From NCBI RefSeq assembly GCF_000482745.1, contig NZ_AXWQ01000013.1, positions 1 through 64,000 on the forward strand: 64,000 bases of DNA, written 5' to 3'. The translations under genes and the position numbers were made by a program. Below, piece by piece: positions 51,926 through 60,182 of the stretch. The DNA is from Oleidesulfovibrio alaskensis DSM 16109. Its GTDB lineage: Bacteria; Desulfobacterota; Desulfovibrionia; Desulfovibrionales; Desulfovibrionaceae. The notes under the pieces were generated by a model. It was not told the origin of the DNA and searched no databases. It saw only the letters and a list, made by a program, of their open reading frames with translations. Every line of letters starts with the position of its first letter. Within the stretch, counting starts at the first letter, position 1.

Positions 51926-52609
51926 CTACAGCGACTCATGCCCTTCGGCCAGTGCGGTCAGGTATTCACGGTCTGTAATGGTGATGGTGCGGCCTTCCAT
52001 GGTTATGGCCCCTGTTTCCACCAGTTTTGCCAGTGCCCGCGAAAGAGTTTCACGCGCAGTGCCCAGCACACCCGCCAGCAGACTTTTGGAAACATCCAGC
52101 CTGATAACGTCCTTGTGCCCTTTTTTCACACTGAGATGCAGCAGATACGCCGCCAGACGCTGGGGAATCTCCTTGAGGGTCAGCGCCTCCACCTGCCGGG
52201 TGAACATGCGCAACTTGCGCGAAAGGGCAGCCAGCATGTTCATTGCCAGTGACGGGTCTTGGGCAATGCGGTCCACAATACCCCTGCGCGGCAAAAAAAG
52301 AACGCGGCTCTGTTCCACCGCCATGGCATTGGCCGGAAAGACATCGTTCTGAAACACAGCCACCTCGCCGAAAGGTTCTCCCGCGCCGAACACATGCATC
52401 ACAGCCTCGCGTCCGTCCGGAGCCGTCTTGAATATTTTGACACGGCCATCCAGCACTATGTACAGCCCTTCTGCACGCGTTCCTTCGACAAAAATAATCT
52501 GCCCCTTGTCCACCGGCCTGTCCACGGCTATGGATGCCATGGATTCCAGCTGCTGAGCCGACAACCCGCTGAAAAGGGGAATACGCCCCAGAAAAAGACT
52601 GTTTTCCAT
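51926..52609 (-). CDS. Crp/Fnr family regulator, candidate HcpR
   Basis: A 227-aa regulator with an N-terminal cyclic-nucleotide-type beta roll (about 10-120; VDKGQIIFVEGTRAEGLYIVLDG and GEPFGEVAVF), a long dimer helix and a C-terminal HTH (LLAGVLGTARETLSRAL). The recognition helix has the Arg-Glu-x3-Arg arrangement (R185, E186, R190) of CRP, which reads TGTGA. This fits the TGTGAC half-sites upstream of hcp. No FNR-type Cys cluster is present. ATG 52609 is taken for its GGAG site. I infer the HcpR role from location and specificity. Confidence 0.82.
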   Translation of the reverse strand: MENSLFLGRIPLFSGLSAQQLESMASIAVDRPVDKGQIIFVEGTRAEGLYIVLDGRVKIFKTAPDGREAVMHVFGAGEPFGEVAVFQNDVFPANAMAVEQSRVLFLPRRGIVDRIAQDPSLAMNMLAALSRKLRMFTRQVEALTLKEIPQRLAAYLLHLSVKKGHKDVIRLDVSKSLLAGVLGTARETLSRALAKLVETGAITMEGRTITITDREYLTALAEGHESL

Positions 52610-52741
52610 TCTGTTCTCCGCTCCGTGCGGCACCTTGCCCACAAAGCCGACAATGATTACACCATGGTTCATACGCAGACAGCACCGCGACACCACGGCG
52701 CGGTGATTTCATAGTCACATACTTACGGAGGATTACACAGC

Positions 52742-53014
52742 ATGGCAAGCACCCCGCGGAACATCGCCGGAAGAGTGGAAGAGCTGCTACGGGAAGAACT
52801 GCTGGAAATGGGCGAAGACCCTTCGCGCCTTGAACCGCACGAAATTGCCGAAAACATGCGGTGCGAAGTACGCCCGGACGACAGCATGATATACAGCTGG
52901 AAAGGAACCCCCATCCTGCGCGTACAGCCTGAACATCATCAGGACGGCAGCGTCACATGGCGCATGTTCACCCGCGACGAGGTCATGACCCCGCAAACTG
53001 AAATACTGCAGTAA
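52742..53014 (+). CDS. small protein of unknown function
   Basis: A 90-aa acidic protein (VEELLREELLEMGEDPSRLEPHEIAENM, then beta-like YSWKGTPILRVQPEHH). Not recognised. ACGGAGGA precedes the ATG, and the trmO-like gene follows after 10 bp, so the two are probably co-transcribed, divergently from the Crp/Fnr gene. Confidence 0.7.
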   Translation: MASTPRNIAGRVEELLREELLEMGEDPSRLEPHEIAENMRCEVRPDDSMIYSWKGTPILRVQPEHHQDGSVTWRMFTRDEVMTPQTEILQ

Positions 53015-53024
53015 AGGAGCCCTG

Positions 53025-53528
53025 ATGCAACCTTTCACCGTCACCCCCATCGGCGTGCTGCGCACCCCGCATACATCGCGCGAAGGAATGCCCATACAGC
53101 CCACGGGAGCTTCGGCATGCAGAGGAGAAGCCCGCATCAATCCGGAACTGGCAGACGGGCTGAAAGATCTGGAAGGCTTTTCCCATCTTATCCTGCTGTA
53201 TCACTTCCACGAGTCCAGCGGGTACGATCTCACGCTCACGCCGTTTCTGGATACCTGCAAAAGAGGGCTTTTTGCCACACGCTCGCCGCGGCGTCCGTGC
53301 GGTATCGGCCTTTCCGTGGTGCGGCTGACGGCGGTACACGGCAATGTGCTGGAACTGGAAGGCGTAGACATGCTGGACAACAGCCCGCTGGTGGACATCA
53401 AACCCTATGTGCCGCGCTTTGACACGCCGCAGGGTGACATACGCTGCGGCTGGCTGGAAAATACCGCCGAGCAGGCGCAGGAAATGAAGTCGGATGACAG
53501 GTTCGTACAGCGCGACAGCACACGCTGA
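53025..53528 (+). CDS. TrmO/TsaA-family tRNA methyltransferase
   Basis: A 167-aa beta-barrel SAM-dependent enzyme of the UPF0066 family: PIGVLRTPHTSREGMPIQP, DLEGFSHLILLYHFHES, RGLFATRSPRRPCGIGLSVVRL and LEGVDMLDNSPLVDIKPYVP. Characterised relatives methylate N6-threonylcarbamoyladenosine at tRNA position 37. E. coli TrmO is longer (about 235 aa) because of an extra C-terminal domain missing here. Confidence 0.9.
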   Translation: MQPFTVTPIGVLRTPHTSREGMPIQPTGASACRGEARINPELADGLKDLEGFSHLILLYHFHESSGYDLTLTPFLDTCKRGLFATRSPRRPCGIGLSVVRLTAVHGNVLELEGVDMLDNSPLVDIKPYVPRFDTPQGDIRCGWLENTAEQAQEMKSDDRFVQRDSTR

Positions 53529-53592
53529 CCCCGCCCGCGGCCGCGCGGCACACAACACACAGACACTGACCGCTGAAACAAAGGATATTCCC

Positions 53593-54009
53593 ATGCACGA
53601 TTCCACACTCCAGCAGTTCATCGAAAAAGAATTCCCCTTTCACGTTCATCTGGGAGTGCGCGCCGACTATCTGGGCCGTGATGCGGTACGCCTGTATATC
53701 CCATTTGCACCGCAACTCATAGGACATACGGGGCGGCCCATGATTCACGGCGGAGTCATAGCCAGCCTTGTGGATATATGCGGCGGTTTTGCCGTATGGG
53801 CTCACTGCAAGCCCGAAGACCACGTGGCCACCATCACCCTGAGCGTTGACTACCTGAGGCCTGCCAATCCGGCGGACCTGTATGCCGAAGCACGCATCCG
53901 GCTGCTCGGCAACAAAGTGGGCAACGCCCATGTCATGGTCTGGACGGCGGACAACAAAGACGTGAATGTGGCCGAAGGGCGCGGGGTGTACAACATCCGG
54001 CGCGGATAA
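53593..54009 (+). CDS. PaaI-type hotdog thioesterase
   Basis: A 138-aa hotdog-fold protein with FHVHLGVRADYL, the MIHGGVIASLVDICGGFAV helix (HGG...D catalytic region of PaaI-type thioesterases) and TITLSVDYLRPANPADLYAEARI. It would hydrolyse an acyl- or aryl-CoA; substrate unknown. ATG 53593 follows AAGGAT. It lies 64 bp after the trmO-like gene. Confidence 0.88.
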   Translation: MHDSTLQQFIEKEFPFHVHLGVRADYLGRDAVRLYIPFAPQLIGHTGRPMIHGGVIASLVDICGGFAVWAHCKPEDHVATITLSVDYLRPANPADLYAEARIRLLGNKVGNAHVMVWTADNKDVNVAEGRGVYNIRRG

Positions 54010-54038
54010 TTCCCCTCCGCCGCACAGCCTCCTTTCTC

Positions 54039-54076
54039 AAAAAAAGCAGCGCCGTATCCATCAGGATACGGCGCTG
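54039..54076 (-). terminator. intrinsic terminator of gltX (bidirectional)
   Basis: A 13-bp perfect stem (54047-54059 with 54064-54076), 4-nt loop. On the minus strand GCTTTTTTT follows; it also faces the end of the thioesterase gene on the plus strand. Confidence 0.9.
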
Positions 54077-54101
54077 TATTCATTGACGCACAAAAACAGA
54101 A

Positions 54102-55496
54102 TTACAATGCCGCCGCACGGTCAAGGCGCGCCAGCGTGCGTTCCCTGCCCAGCAGGCCCATGACGGCGGAAAGGTCGGGTCCACCCATGGCCCCCAGCAG
54201 GGCCACACGCAAAGGCGGCCCCACGGCCTTGAATTTCAGCCCGTTGTCAGCCACATAGCGCTGCAGCACTTCATGGGCGGTGTGCCCGTCAAAGTCAGCA
54301 CAGGCGGCAAGCGCCTGCCGCAACGCAGCCAGATGCCCGCGGCCTTCAGCCGTCAGTGCCTTTTCCACGGCTTTGGCATCAAACTCCAGCGCGTCATCAG
54401 CACAGAGCACGGGTTTCATGGCTGCTGCCAGCTCCACAAGATCGTGGGCGCGTTCCTTGTACAGGCCCGCCGCAACAGTCAGAAAAGCTGCATCAATCTG
54501 GCCGTATCCCGTTTCTGCCAGAAAAGGCCGCACAAGACCGGCCAGCTGGTCGTCGGGAGTTTCCCTGATGTACTGACCGTTAAGCCACTGCAGCTTTTCC
54601 GGATCGAATCCCGCAGCGGAACGCGACAGATTATCAGTGGAGAACTTCTCTATCAGCTCATCCAGCGAAAATTTTTCCTGATCTCCGTATGACCAGCCGA
54701 GCCGTACCAGATAGTTCACAAGCGCCTGAGGCAGCAGGCCGGTTTCTTTATAATCTATAACCGCCTTGGCCCCGTGCCGCTTGGAAAGCTTCTGTCTGTC
54801 CGGCCCCAGAATCATGGGCACATGGCCGAATTCCGGCACGGGCAGTCCCAGAGCTTCGTACAGCAGAATCTGCTTGGGGGTGTTGTTCACATGGTCGTCG
54901 CCGCGCAGCACATGTGTTACGCCCATGGTGGCATCGTCCACCACCACGGCAAGGTTGTATGTGGGCGAACCGTCGGCCCGCCGGATGATCATGTCGTCCA
55001 GCTCGCTGTTATCAAAGGCTATGGTGCCCTTTACCAGATCGGTAAACACCGTCTTGCCGGTAAGCGGCGCCTTCAGCCGCACCACGCGGCCTTCACCGCC
55101 CTGCAGGCCGCGCTCGCGGCAGCGGCCGTTGTATTTGGGCTTCAGCCCGCGGGCCCGCGCGGTTTCACGCATGGCTTCCACTTCTTCGGGCGAACATTCG
55201 CACCAGTAGGCCTTGCCCTCTGCCAGCAGCCTGTCGATGTACTCGTTGTACAGGTCAAAACGGCGGCTCTGGTAGACAGGCTCGCCGTCCCAGTCCAGCC
55301 CCAGCCATGCCATGGAAGCCAGAATGGAGTCTGTGTACTCCTGCTTCGAGCGTTCCATGTCGGTATCTTCGATACGCAGCACAAATTCACCGCCGAAATG
55401 GCGGGCCAGCAGCCAGCTGAACACGGCGGTGCGTGCACCGCCGAGGTGCAGATGCCCCGTAGGGCTGGGAGCAAATCGCGTTACAACCTTGCTCAT
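54102..55496 (-). CDS. gltX: glutamyl-tRNA synthetase
   Basis: A 464-aa class I synthetase with the HIGH-like SPTGHLHLGGART, EDTDMERS, YNLAVVVDDATMGVTHVLRGDDH and the KMSKS-like KLSKRHGA. With gatB present, it may be a non-discriminating enzyme also charging tRNA-Gln, which is inference. A hairpin GCGCTCTG/CAGAGCGC (55511-55530) lies in its leader, just upstream of the ribosome site. Confidence 0.98.
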   Translation of the reverse strand: MSKVVTRFAPSPTGHLHLGGARTAVFSWLLARHFGGEFVLRIEDTDMERSKQEYTDSILASMAWLGLDWDGEPVYQSRRFDLYNEYIDRLLAEGKAYWCECSPEEVEAMRETARARGLKPKYNGRCRERGLQGGEGRVVRLKAPLTGKTVFTDLVKGTIAFDNSELDDMIIRRADGSPTYNLAVVVDDATMGVTHVLRGDDHVNNTPKQILLYEALGLPVPEFGHVPMILGPDRQKLSKRHGAKAVIDYKETGLLPQALVNYLVRLGWSYGDQEKFSLDELIEKFSTDNLSRSAAGFDPEKLQWLNGQYIRETPDDQLAGLVRPFLAETGYGQIDAAFLTVAAGLYKERAHDLVELAAAMKPVLCADDALEFDAKAVEKALTAEGRGHLAALRQALAACADFDGHTAHEVLQRYVADNGLKFKAVGPPLRVALLGAMGGPDLSAVMGLLGRERTLARLDRAAAL

Positions 55497-55716
55497 GATG
55501 CTTCCTTGGTGCGCTCTGCGAACAGAGCGCCGTTGGACGGGGCGGCGCGCCCCGCGGCTAAATATGTAAAAGGGCGAACACCATGTCCGCCTGAAAAAAT
55601 ACCTGCTTCGGGCTCGCAGCGCCCGGGCGTTTTACGTACTTGCTAACCGGTACCGTGTCAAACGGCAAAGGCGGCGCAGAATCTCTGCGCCGCCGGTACA
55701 GCAGCGTTGACGCGCG
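55497..55716 (-). other. gltX upstream region
   Basis: No gene. It holds the gltX leader hairpin, a possible gltX promoter (minus-strand TTGACA at 55661-55656 with a poor -10 TACGTA at 55638-55633), and an 11-bp stem GGCGGCGCAGA/TCTGCGCCGCC (55670-55694) that may end the DUF2156 transcript coming from the right. Confidence 0.4.
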
Positions 55717-55792
55717 CCGGCCAGATGCCGGCCAAATGCGGTCAGATGTCGGCCAGTTGTCGGCCAGATGCCAGACAGACGCCGGACAGCGC
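55717..55792. repeat. degenerate 11-bp tandem repeat
   Basis: Seven units of a CCGGCCAGATG-like sequence in a row: starts at 55717, 55728, 55739 (10 bp), 55749, 55760, 55771 and 55782. Units 1, 2, 4 and 5 are closest to each other; the last two drift. The array ends 8 bp before the stop codon side of the DUF2156 gene. Confidence 0.75.
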
Positions 55793-55800
55793 CCGGTCCG

Positions 55801-56682
55801 TCACAACACAGTGACGGTGCTTTTGCGCAGCCAGTCCGCAGGGTGATAAGTCAGTTTTGCCTTACGCAGACCCTCGTCGCCCAGATCCTGCTCGCGGTTC
55901 ACATATGTATATCCTGTGCCCTCATGCTCAACAAAAATCTGATTGATTGCCTGATACACCCCGCGATACTCCGAACGCGCCTTTTCAAAATGCACCACCA
56001 GAGTATCGTCTGTCAGTGCTTCGCCCACGGTATAGGCCACCATCACATCATTGACATACAGCGCACCGCCCTTCAATCCGGGTATGGTGTCCCAGTATTC
56101 CAGCACACGGATGACCGCTTCATTTTCCGCCAGCAGGGTTTCCGACTCTTCGCATTCACGCGAAAGACACCATTCCTGCTGCAGCTGCAGCACGGCTTCT
56201 ATGCAATCAGCCGTCATGGGATGGTACTGCCAGTCATACTGCTTCTTGAACTGATTCACATGGTTCTTTTTTTTATGGTACTTGTTGCCCGAAAGCGTAG
56301 CCAGCTTTTCCGCGTCGTACAGATAGTCCCACTGATCGCGGTCCTCCTGCACCTGCACGCCGTCGCCCAGCGCCGCCTGCCACAGGTCGGCAAGCTGCTG
56401 CGGTACGCGTATAAAGGTTCTGCCCGCCGTCATCATGGGGCATTTTGCCCAGTCGGCCACGGCGTTCCAGTCACCCACGGGCGCCCAGTAACCCACTTCC
56501 GGTCTGGTCTGGCGTATCCAGAAAAGATTGGGCGTGCGGCCCACTTCCAGCCCGTATTCGTTGGCCCAGCCCCACAGATTGGTAAAACTGTAATCAGAAG
56601 CCCGCGACGGTGTGCCGGAGAAAAGAGTCAGATACTCTTCCATCACGTCCATGGTCAAAGGTTTAAATTCCACTGCGCACAT
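55801..56682 (-). CDS. DUF2156 domain protein
   Basis: A 293-aa soluble protein similar in pattern to the phosphatidylglycerol lysyltransferase C-terminal (GNAT-like) domain: SDYSFTNLWGW, FIRVPQQLADLW, SGNKYHKKKNHVNQFKKQY, and later EYRGVYQAINQIFVEH and YVNREQDLGDEGLRKAKLTYHP. Stand-alone members have unknown acceptors. No membrane domain is attached. Its start overlaps the end of the MATE gene by 20 bp, so they are one operon. Confidence 0.88.
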   Translation of the reverse strand: MCAVEFKPLTMDVMEEYLTLFSGTPSRASDYSFTNLWGWANEYGLEVGRTPNLFWIRQTRPEVGYWAPVGDWNAVADWAKCPMMTAGRTFIRVPQQLADLWQAALGDGVQVQEDRDQWDYLYDAEKLATLSGNKYHKKKNHVNQFKKQYDWQYHPMTADCIEAVLQLQQEWCLSRECEESETLLAENEAVIRVLEYWDTIPGLKGGALYVNDVMVAYTVGEALTDDTLVVHFEKARSEYRGVYQAINQIFVEHEGTGYTYVNREQDLGDEGLRKAKLTYHPADWLRKSTVTVL

Positions 56683-58150
56683 TGCTTTTCACTCCTTCAA
56701 GAGCCGCCCCTGCAGGCGTCTCCGTGGTGTTCTTTCTGTTGCCGTTGCGCTTGATCATGCTGAAACGGCTCCAGTCGTGGTACCAGAACAGCCAGAGCAT
56801 GGTACCGGACTGGAATATCTGTGAAATCAGCATGGCTACAAACACACCTTCGGAGTTCCCCCACACATGGTGCCCCATGACATAGGCCACCGGCAGCCGC
56901 ACCAGCCATGTGGCGGAACTGTACACAATAAAGGTGTACAGCGTGGCGCCGGCGCCGGTCATTATGCCGCCCAGCGTCATGCTGGCCACGGTGAAGGGAA
57001 TGGATACAAGATTATATTTCAGATACACGGCCGCCTGCGCCTGCACCGCCGGTTGCGGCGACAGAAAAGCGCAGATTTCCGGCACAAAAGGCCACATGAA
57101 AACAGCAACCACCGTTAACGACCCGCAGGCCATCAGCAGAAGACGCAGCCCCACGCGTTTGGCCTCGGCCTTGCGCCCGGCCCCCAGAAAATGCCCGACC
57201 AGAATACTGGCTGTCATATTAAAAGCGAACGCAGGCAGAAACAGCAGAGATTCTATGCGCATGCCTGCCGTCATACCGGCCAGCGCATCAATGCTGCCCG
57301 CAGGCAGCGAGCCGGTAATGGCAAACAATACCAGATACCCGGTCTGCCACATTATCTGCATGCCGCCTGCCGGAAGCGCCACCTTGATAAGATACGGTGC
57401 CGCACAGCGGGCCCAGCGCCACGGAGCGCCGGAGTCGCGCCGCAGCAGGCCTTTTCTGACCAGCATCACCATGTTGAACAGCGCACCGGCCGTAATGGAA
57501 TAGAATGTGGCCCATGCCACACCGGCATAGCCCATCTGCGGAAAGCCCCACCAGCCCAGCCCCAGACCAAAATCCGCCACGGTGTTCACCAGACTGACAA
57601 TCATCATGCAGCCCAGAGGAATCAGCACCATTTTGCGGGCGCGGAACATGGCATTGGTCATGTTGAGCATGTAGTACATGGGCAGCACATACAGATACAC
57701 GTCAAAAAAATACGACGTGATGGGGCGGATGCGTTCCGGCACCTGCAGCAGGTTGAGAAACGGCTCCTTGAACAGCATGCCGCAGACCAGCACAACCAGA
57801 CTCATGACAACGCCCAGCTTGATGACCAGCGCCACATAGCGCCGCGCGCGCCTGTACAGTCCGGCCCCGGCGGACTGACCTATGGCCGCCACGGAAGCAT
57901 TGGCCACGGCTATACCCACCACCATCAGAAAAAAAAGACACTGCGTGATGATACCCAGCGATGCCTGTACATCCTGATGAATTTTGCCTGCCACCCACAC
58001 ATCCACAAAACCGATGATGAAATGAAAAAACATCATCATCATCTGCGGCCATGTAAGGCTGAAAATGGCGGTATCGGAACCGGAATCCGGTTCGGGCGCA
58101 GCGGCGCCTGCCCGCGCCGCCTGCATGGTTCGGGTACTATCCGACGACAT
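56663..58150 (-). CDS. MATE family efflux transporter
   Basis: A 495-aa membrane protein with about 12 hydrophobic segments in two related halves (LTWPQMMMMFFHFIIGFVDVWVAG and later the PAGGMQIMWQTGYLVLFA repeat). MATE proteins export cationic drugs or metabolites using Na+ or H+. The N-terminal 30 residues are polar. ATG 58150 is chosen over GTG 58195 because AGG stands 7 nt before it and because of start type. Coupled to the DUF2156 gene. Confidence 0.93.
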   Translation of the reverse strand: MSSDSTRTMQAARAGAAAPEPDSGSDTAIFSLTWPQMMMMFFHFIIGFVDVWVAGKIHQDVQASLGIITQCLFFLMVVGIAVANASVAAIGQSAGAGLYRRARRYVALVIKLGVVMSLVVLVCGMLFKEPFLNLLQVPERIRPITSYFFDVYLYVLPMYYMLNMTNAMFRARKMVLIPLGCMMIVSLVNTVADFGLGLGWWGFPQMGYAGVAWATFYSITAGALFNMVMLVRKGLLRRDSGAPWRWARCAAPYLIKVALPAGGMQIMWQTGYLVLFAITGSLPAGSIDALAGMTAGMRIESLLFLPAFAFNMTASILVGHFLGAGRKAEAKRVGLRLLLMACGSLTVVAVFMWPFVPEICAFLSPQPAVQAQAAVYLKYNLVSIPFTVASMTLGGIMTGAGATLYTFIVYSSATWLVRLPVAYVMGHHVWGNSEGVFVAMLISQIFQSGTMLWLFWYHDWSRFSMIKRNGNRKNTTETPAGAALEGVKSNVRSGI

Positions 58151-58286
58151 ATATGAACCTGCCTTGCAGGGTAATGCAGAACCTGCTGATTTCACAGAAT
58201 TCTGCCACCGGTTAACTGAAAACAGCCTGAAAGTATGCCTCAGCGGAAAAAACGGGTCAACGCACCGGAAAGTAACTGTGGCTTGA

Positions 58287-58326
58287 TCTCTTTGTACGCA
58301 TTATGTACAAAATATGTACAAAGAGA
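58287..58326 (+). promoter_or_regulatory. operator of three TGTAC boxes spaced 11 bp, over a promoter
   Basis: TGTAC occurs at 58293, 58304 and 58315, exactly 11 bp apart, so all lie on one helix face. The outer boxes extend into an 11-bp inverted repeat, TCTCTTTGTAC/GTACAAAGAGA (58287-58297, 58316-58326). A promoter-like TTGATC (58283-58288) and TACAAA (58306-58311) with a 17-bp spacer is buried in it. It ends 26 bp before the next gene's start, fitting repression of that gene. Confidence 0.65.
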
Positions 58327-58351
58327 CCTCACCCGTTTCACAGGAGGCACC

Positions 58352-58684
58352 ATGCACATATTCAAAAACGAAAAAGAAACAAAACGCGTCATCTTCAACA
58401 TTGATTCCGGCCTTGCCCTGCGGCTGGAAAGAGCAAGACACCGGGCAAGAAAACTTTCCCGCAAGCTTAATGTCGACGAAGCCGTGGACCATGCACTGGA
58501 AGCTTTTCTGGCCGAAGCGGAGCACAGGCTGGACGCGCTGGCGCAGAAAAAAAACGCCGCACCCGCCGCACAGGGCCCCATCATAATGGGTCCTGCGGCA
58601 GCCGAAGAAGACAGCCGGGGCGACACTTCGGCCGTGGTGCTGCGCAAAAGCATGGTGCCGGAACAACGGAACAGACAACGCTGA
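58352..58684 (+). CDS. small ribbon-helix-helix-like protein
   Basis: A 110-aa basic protein. Residues 11-18 (KRVIFNID) look like a beta strand, 19-38 a basic helix, 41-58 (VDEAVDHALEAFLAEAEH) a second helix: the order of a ribbon-helix-helix DNA-binding dimer such as Arc, ParD or MetJ. The tail (65-110) is low complexity. Not matched to a named family. AGGAGG precedes the ATG by 4 nt. The tandem-box operator just upstream is of the type such proteins bind, so self-repression is likely. Confidence 0.65.
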   Translation: MHIFKNEKETKRVIFNIDSGLALRLERARHRARKLSRKLNVDEAVDHALEAFLAEAEHRLDALAQKKNAAPAAQGPIIMGPAAAEEDSRGDTSAVVLRKSMVPEQRNRQR

Positions 58685-58872
58685 CGTAAGAGTAAGTCTC
58701 CGCTGCCGCATGGCAACACCCTGACCGCACACCCGTTGCACGAAATCATTCCCCGCGGCACCGGCTCGGGACGAAACGGCAATGACGGACTGCCCGCAGC
58801 CTGAAAACCCGCAGAAAAAAGCTGACAGCCCGCAGGTACGGCGCGGCGTACAGCCAAGTACACGCGCCGTGC

Positions 58873-58914
58873 TCCTGCCCTCAACCGGCAGCAGGATGCC
58901 GGTTGAGGGCAGGA
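58873..58914. repeat. 18-bp perfect inverted repeat
   Basis: Arms 58873-58890 and 58897-58914 match perfectly around a 6-nt loop (GCAGGA). No T run follows on either strand. It may end the RHH-gene transcript or be part of an untranslated RNA. Confidence 0.7.
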
Positions 58915-58989
58915 CCGTGACACACGCGGAAAGCCGGAGCTTTCCGGCCAGTCTGATGCTCCGGCGCTGCCGCACGCGGACAGCCAAAC

Positions 58990-59012
58990 AAAAAAGCGCA
59001 CCAGAGGTGCGC
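58990..59012 (-). terminator. intrinsic terminator of birA
   Basis: Minus-strand stem GCGCACC/GGTGCGC (59012-59006 with 59002-58996), 3-nt loop, then TTTTTT (58995-58990), 30 bp after the birA stop. Confidence 0.85.
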
Positions 59013-59042
59013 CCCGTGCCGGTCCTGAAGCCGTAAAAACAA

Positions 59043-60074
59043 TCAGCCGTCCAGAATGTCTCCCGCCGGCAGACGGTGAACAGTGCCGCTCTCATCTTCC
59101 AGCAGCAGCCAGCCGTTGTCATCCACATCGCGGACTTTTCCCGTCAGCACGGCATCCCCCCTGCCCAGCCGTATACTGCTGCCGGTTATGCCCGCCAGCT
59201 GCTTCCACCGGGCCACCACCGCGGCACCGCCGCCGCTGCGGAACAGTTCATAAGCTTCTTCCAGCGCTTCAAGAACCGCGCGGGCCACTCCCGCACGGGG
59301 CAACTGCGGCTGCTCCGTACCGTGGTGCGCCTCAAGCGCCCCGCGCAGCGAAACAGCCCGCATACCATCCCTCTCCAGCTCGGAACAGACGGTATTCACG
59401 TTGATGCCTATGCCCGCAACGGCATAGTCCAGCGCATCGACAACCAGTCCTGCTTCAATAAGCACACCGCTCAGCTTGCGGCCATGCACAAGCACATCGT
59501 TGGGCCATTTGGGCATTGCAGGCAGACCCGTAAGCCCGCGCACCGCCCCCACCACGGCAACCACAGTCATCAGGGTCAGCACGGGCACCTGCTGCGGGGC
59601 GCACTGCGGGCGCAGCACCACAGACATATACACCCCCCCGCGGGGCGAAAGCCATGTCCGGCCCTGCCGCCCGCGCCCCGCCGTCTGGCAGTCGGCCAGC
59701 ACCACAGACCCTTCTGGTGCTCCGCGCTCCGCCAGCACCCGGGCCTCCATGTTGGTTGACGGCACGGACTCCATGTGCAGCACCGTGCCCCGCCCCAAAA
59801 GCCGGGTTCCCAGACCGTGGCATACCGCTGCAGGATGCAGGCTGTCCGCATCGCCTCCCAGCCGGTACCCCCGCCTGGTCATGGCCTCCACAGGGTACCC
59901 TGCGTCGCGGATAAGCCGCATGTGCTTGGAAACGGCAGCACGCGACATTCCCAGAATCCGGCTCAGTTCCTCACCGGAAACCCAGTTGCCGTCATGCTTT
60001 CGCAGCACTTCCAGTATGGCACCGCGTACAGCGCCGCCTTTTCCCTGTTCCTGAAAAGCCAATTGTAAACCCAT
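59043..60074 (-). CDS. birA: bifunctional biotin repressor/biotin-protein ligase
   Basis: A 343-aa BirA. An N-terminal HTH is seen at residues 35-53 (EELSRILGMSRAAVSKHMR) with the wing RRGYRL, so it can act as repressor. The ligase domain has SVPSTNMEAR, the adenylate loop GRGRQGR (133-139), KWPNDVLVHGRKLSGVLIE, and a C-terminal SH3-like domain. ATG 60074 lies inside the operator described next and lacks a good ribosome site; an in-frame TTG four codons later is an alternative. It is divergent from bioB. Confidence 0.96.
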   Translation of the reverse strand: MGLQLAFQEQGKGGAVRGAILEVLRKHDGNWVSGEELSRILGMSRAAVSKHMRLIRDAGYPVEAMTRRGYRLGGDADSLHPAAVCHGLGTRLLGRGTVLHMESVPSTNMEARVLAERGAPEGSVVLADCQTAGRGRQGRTWLSPRGGVYMSVVLRPQCAPQQVPVLTLMTVVAVVGAVRGLTGLPAMPKWPNDVLVHGRKLSGVLIEAGLVVDALDYAVAGIGINVNTVCSELERDGMRAVSLRGALEAHHGTEQPQLPRAGVARAVLEALEEAYELFRSGGGAAVVARWKQLAGITGSSIRLGRGDAVLTGKVRDVDDNGWLLLEDESGTVHRLPAGDILDG

Positions 60075-60095
60075 TTGAACTTAAAAAGTTGACAA
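60063..60095 (+). promoter_or_regulatory. BirA operator overlapping the bio promoter and birA start
   Basis: TTGTAAACC, 15 bp, AGTTGACAA: 7 of 9 positions of the right arm are the inverse of the left, matching the known bacterial BirA box TTGTAAACC-N14-16-GGTTTACAA. The right arm contains a perfect -35 TTGACA (60089-60094), with a weak -10 TAGGAG (60113-60118, 18-bp spacer) for bioB. The left arm covers the birA start codon, so birA and the bio genes are probably both repressed by biotin-loaded BirA. Confidence 0.85.
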
Positions 60096-60182
60096 TAAGC
60101 CGTCACGCAGGCTAGGAGTCGGCCGTTGACCGCGCCGGGCGGTCTTTCCTGACATGCTGCCACGCTGCAAGGATACACGCCC

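Larger units (their letters stand above)
58685..59042. other. intergenic region without a gene
   Basis: Between the small RHH-like gene (+) and birA (-) I see no coding frame. It contains an 18-bp inverted repeat (58873-58914) and the birA terminator (58990-59012), both listed separately. Confidence 0.5.

Noticed and set aside
52690..52715. Second HcpR-type operator between the Crp/Fnr gene and the divergent small gene
   Set aside because: GTGATTTCATAGTCACAT contains both half-sites, but the spacing is 2 bp too long compared with TTGTGAC-N4-GTCACAA.
55640..55846. Small plus-strand frame over the 11-bp repeats
   Set aside because: Its composition just follows the repeat, there is no ribosome site, and it runs into the DUF2156 gene on the opposite strand.
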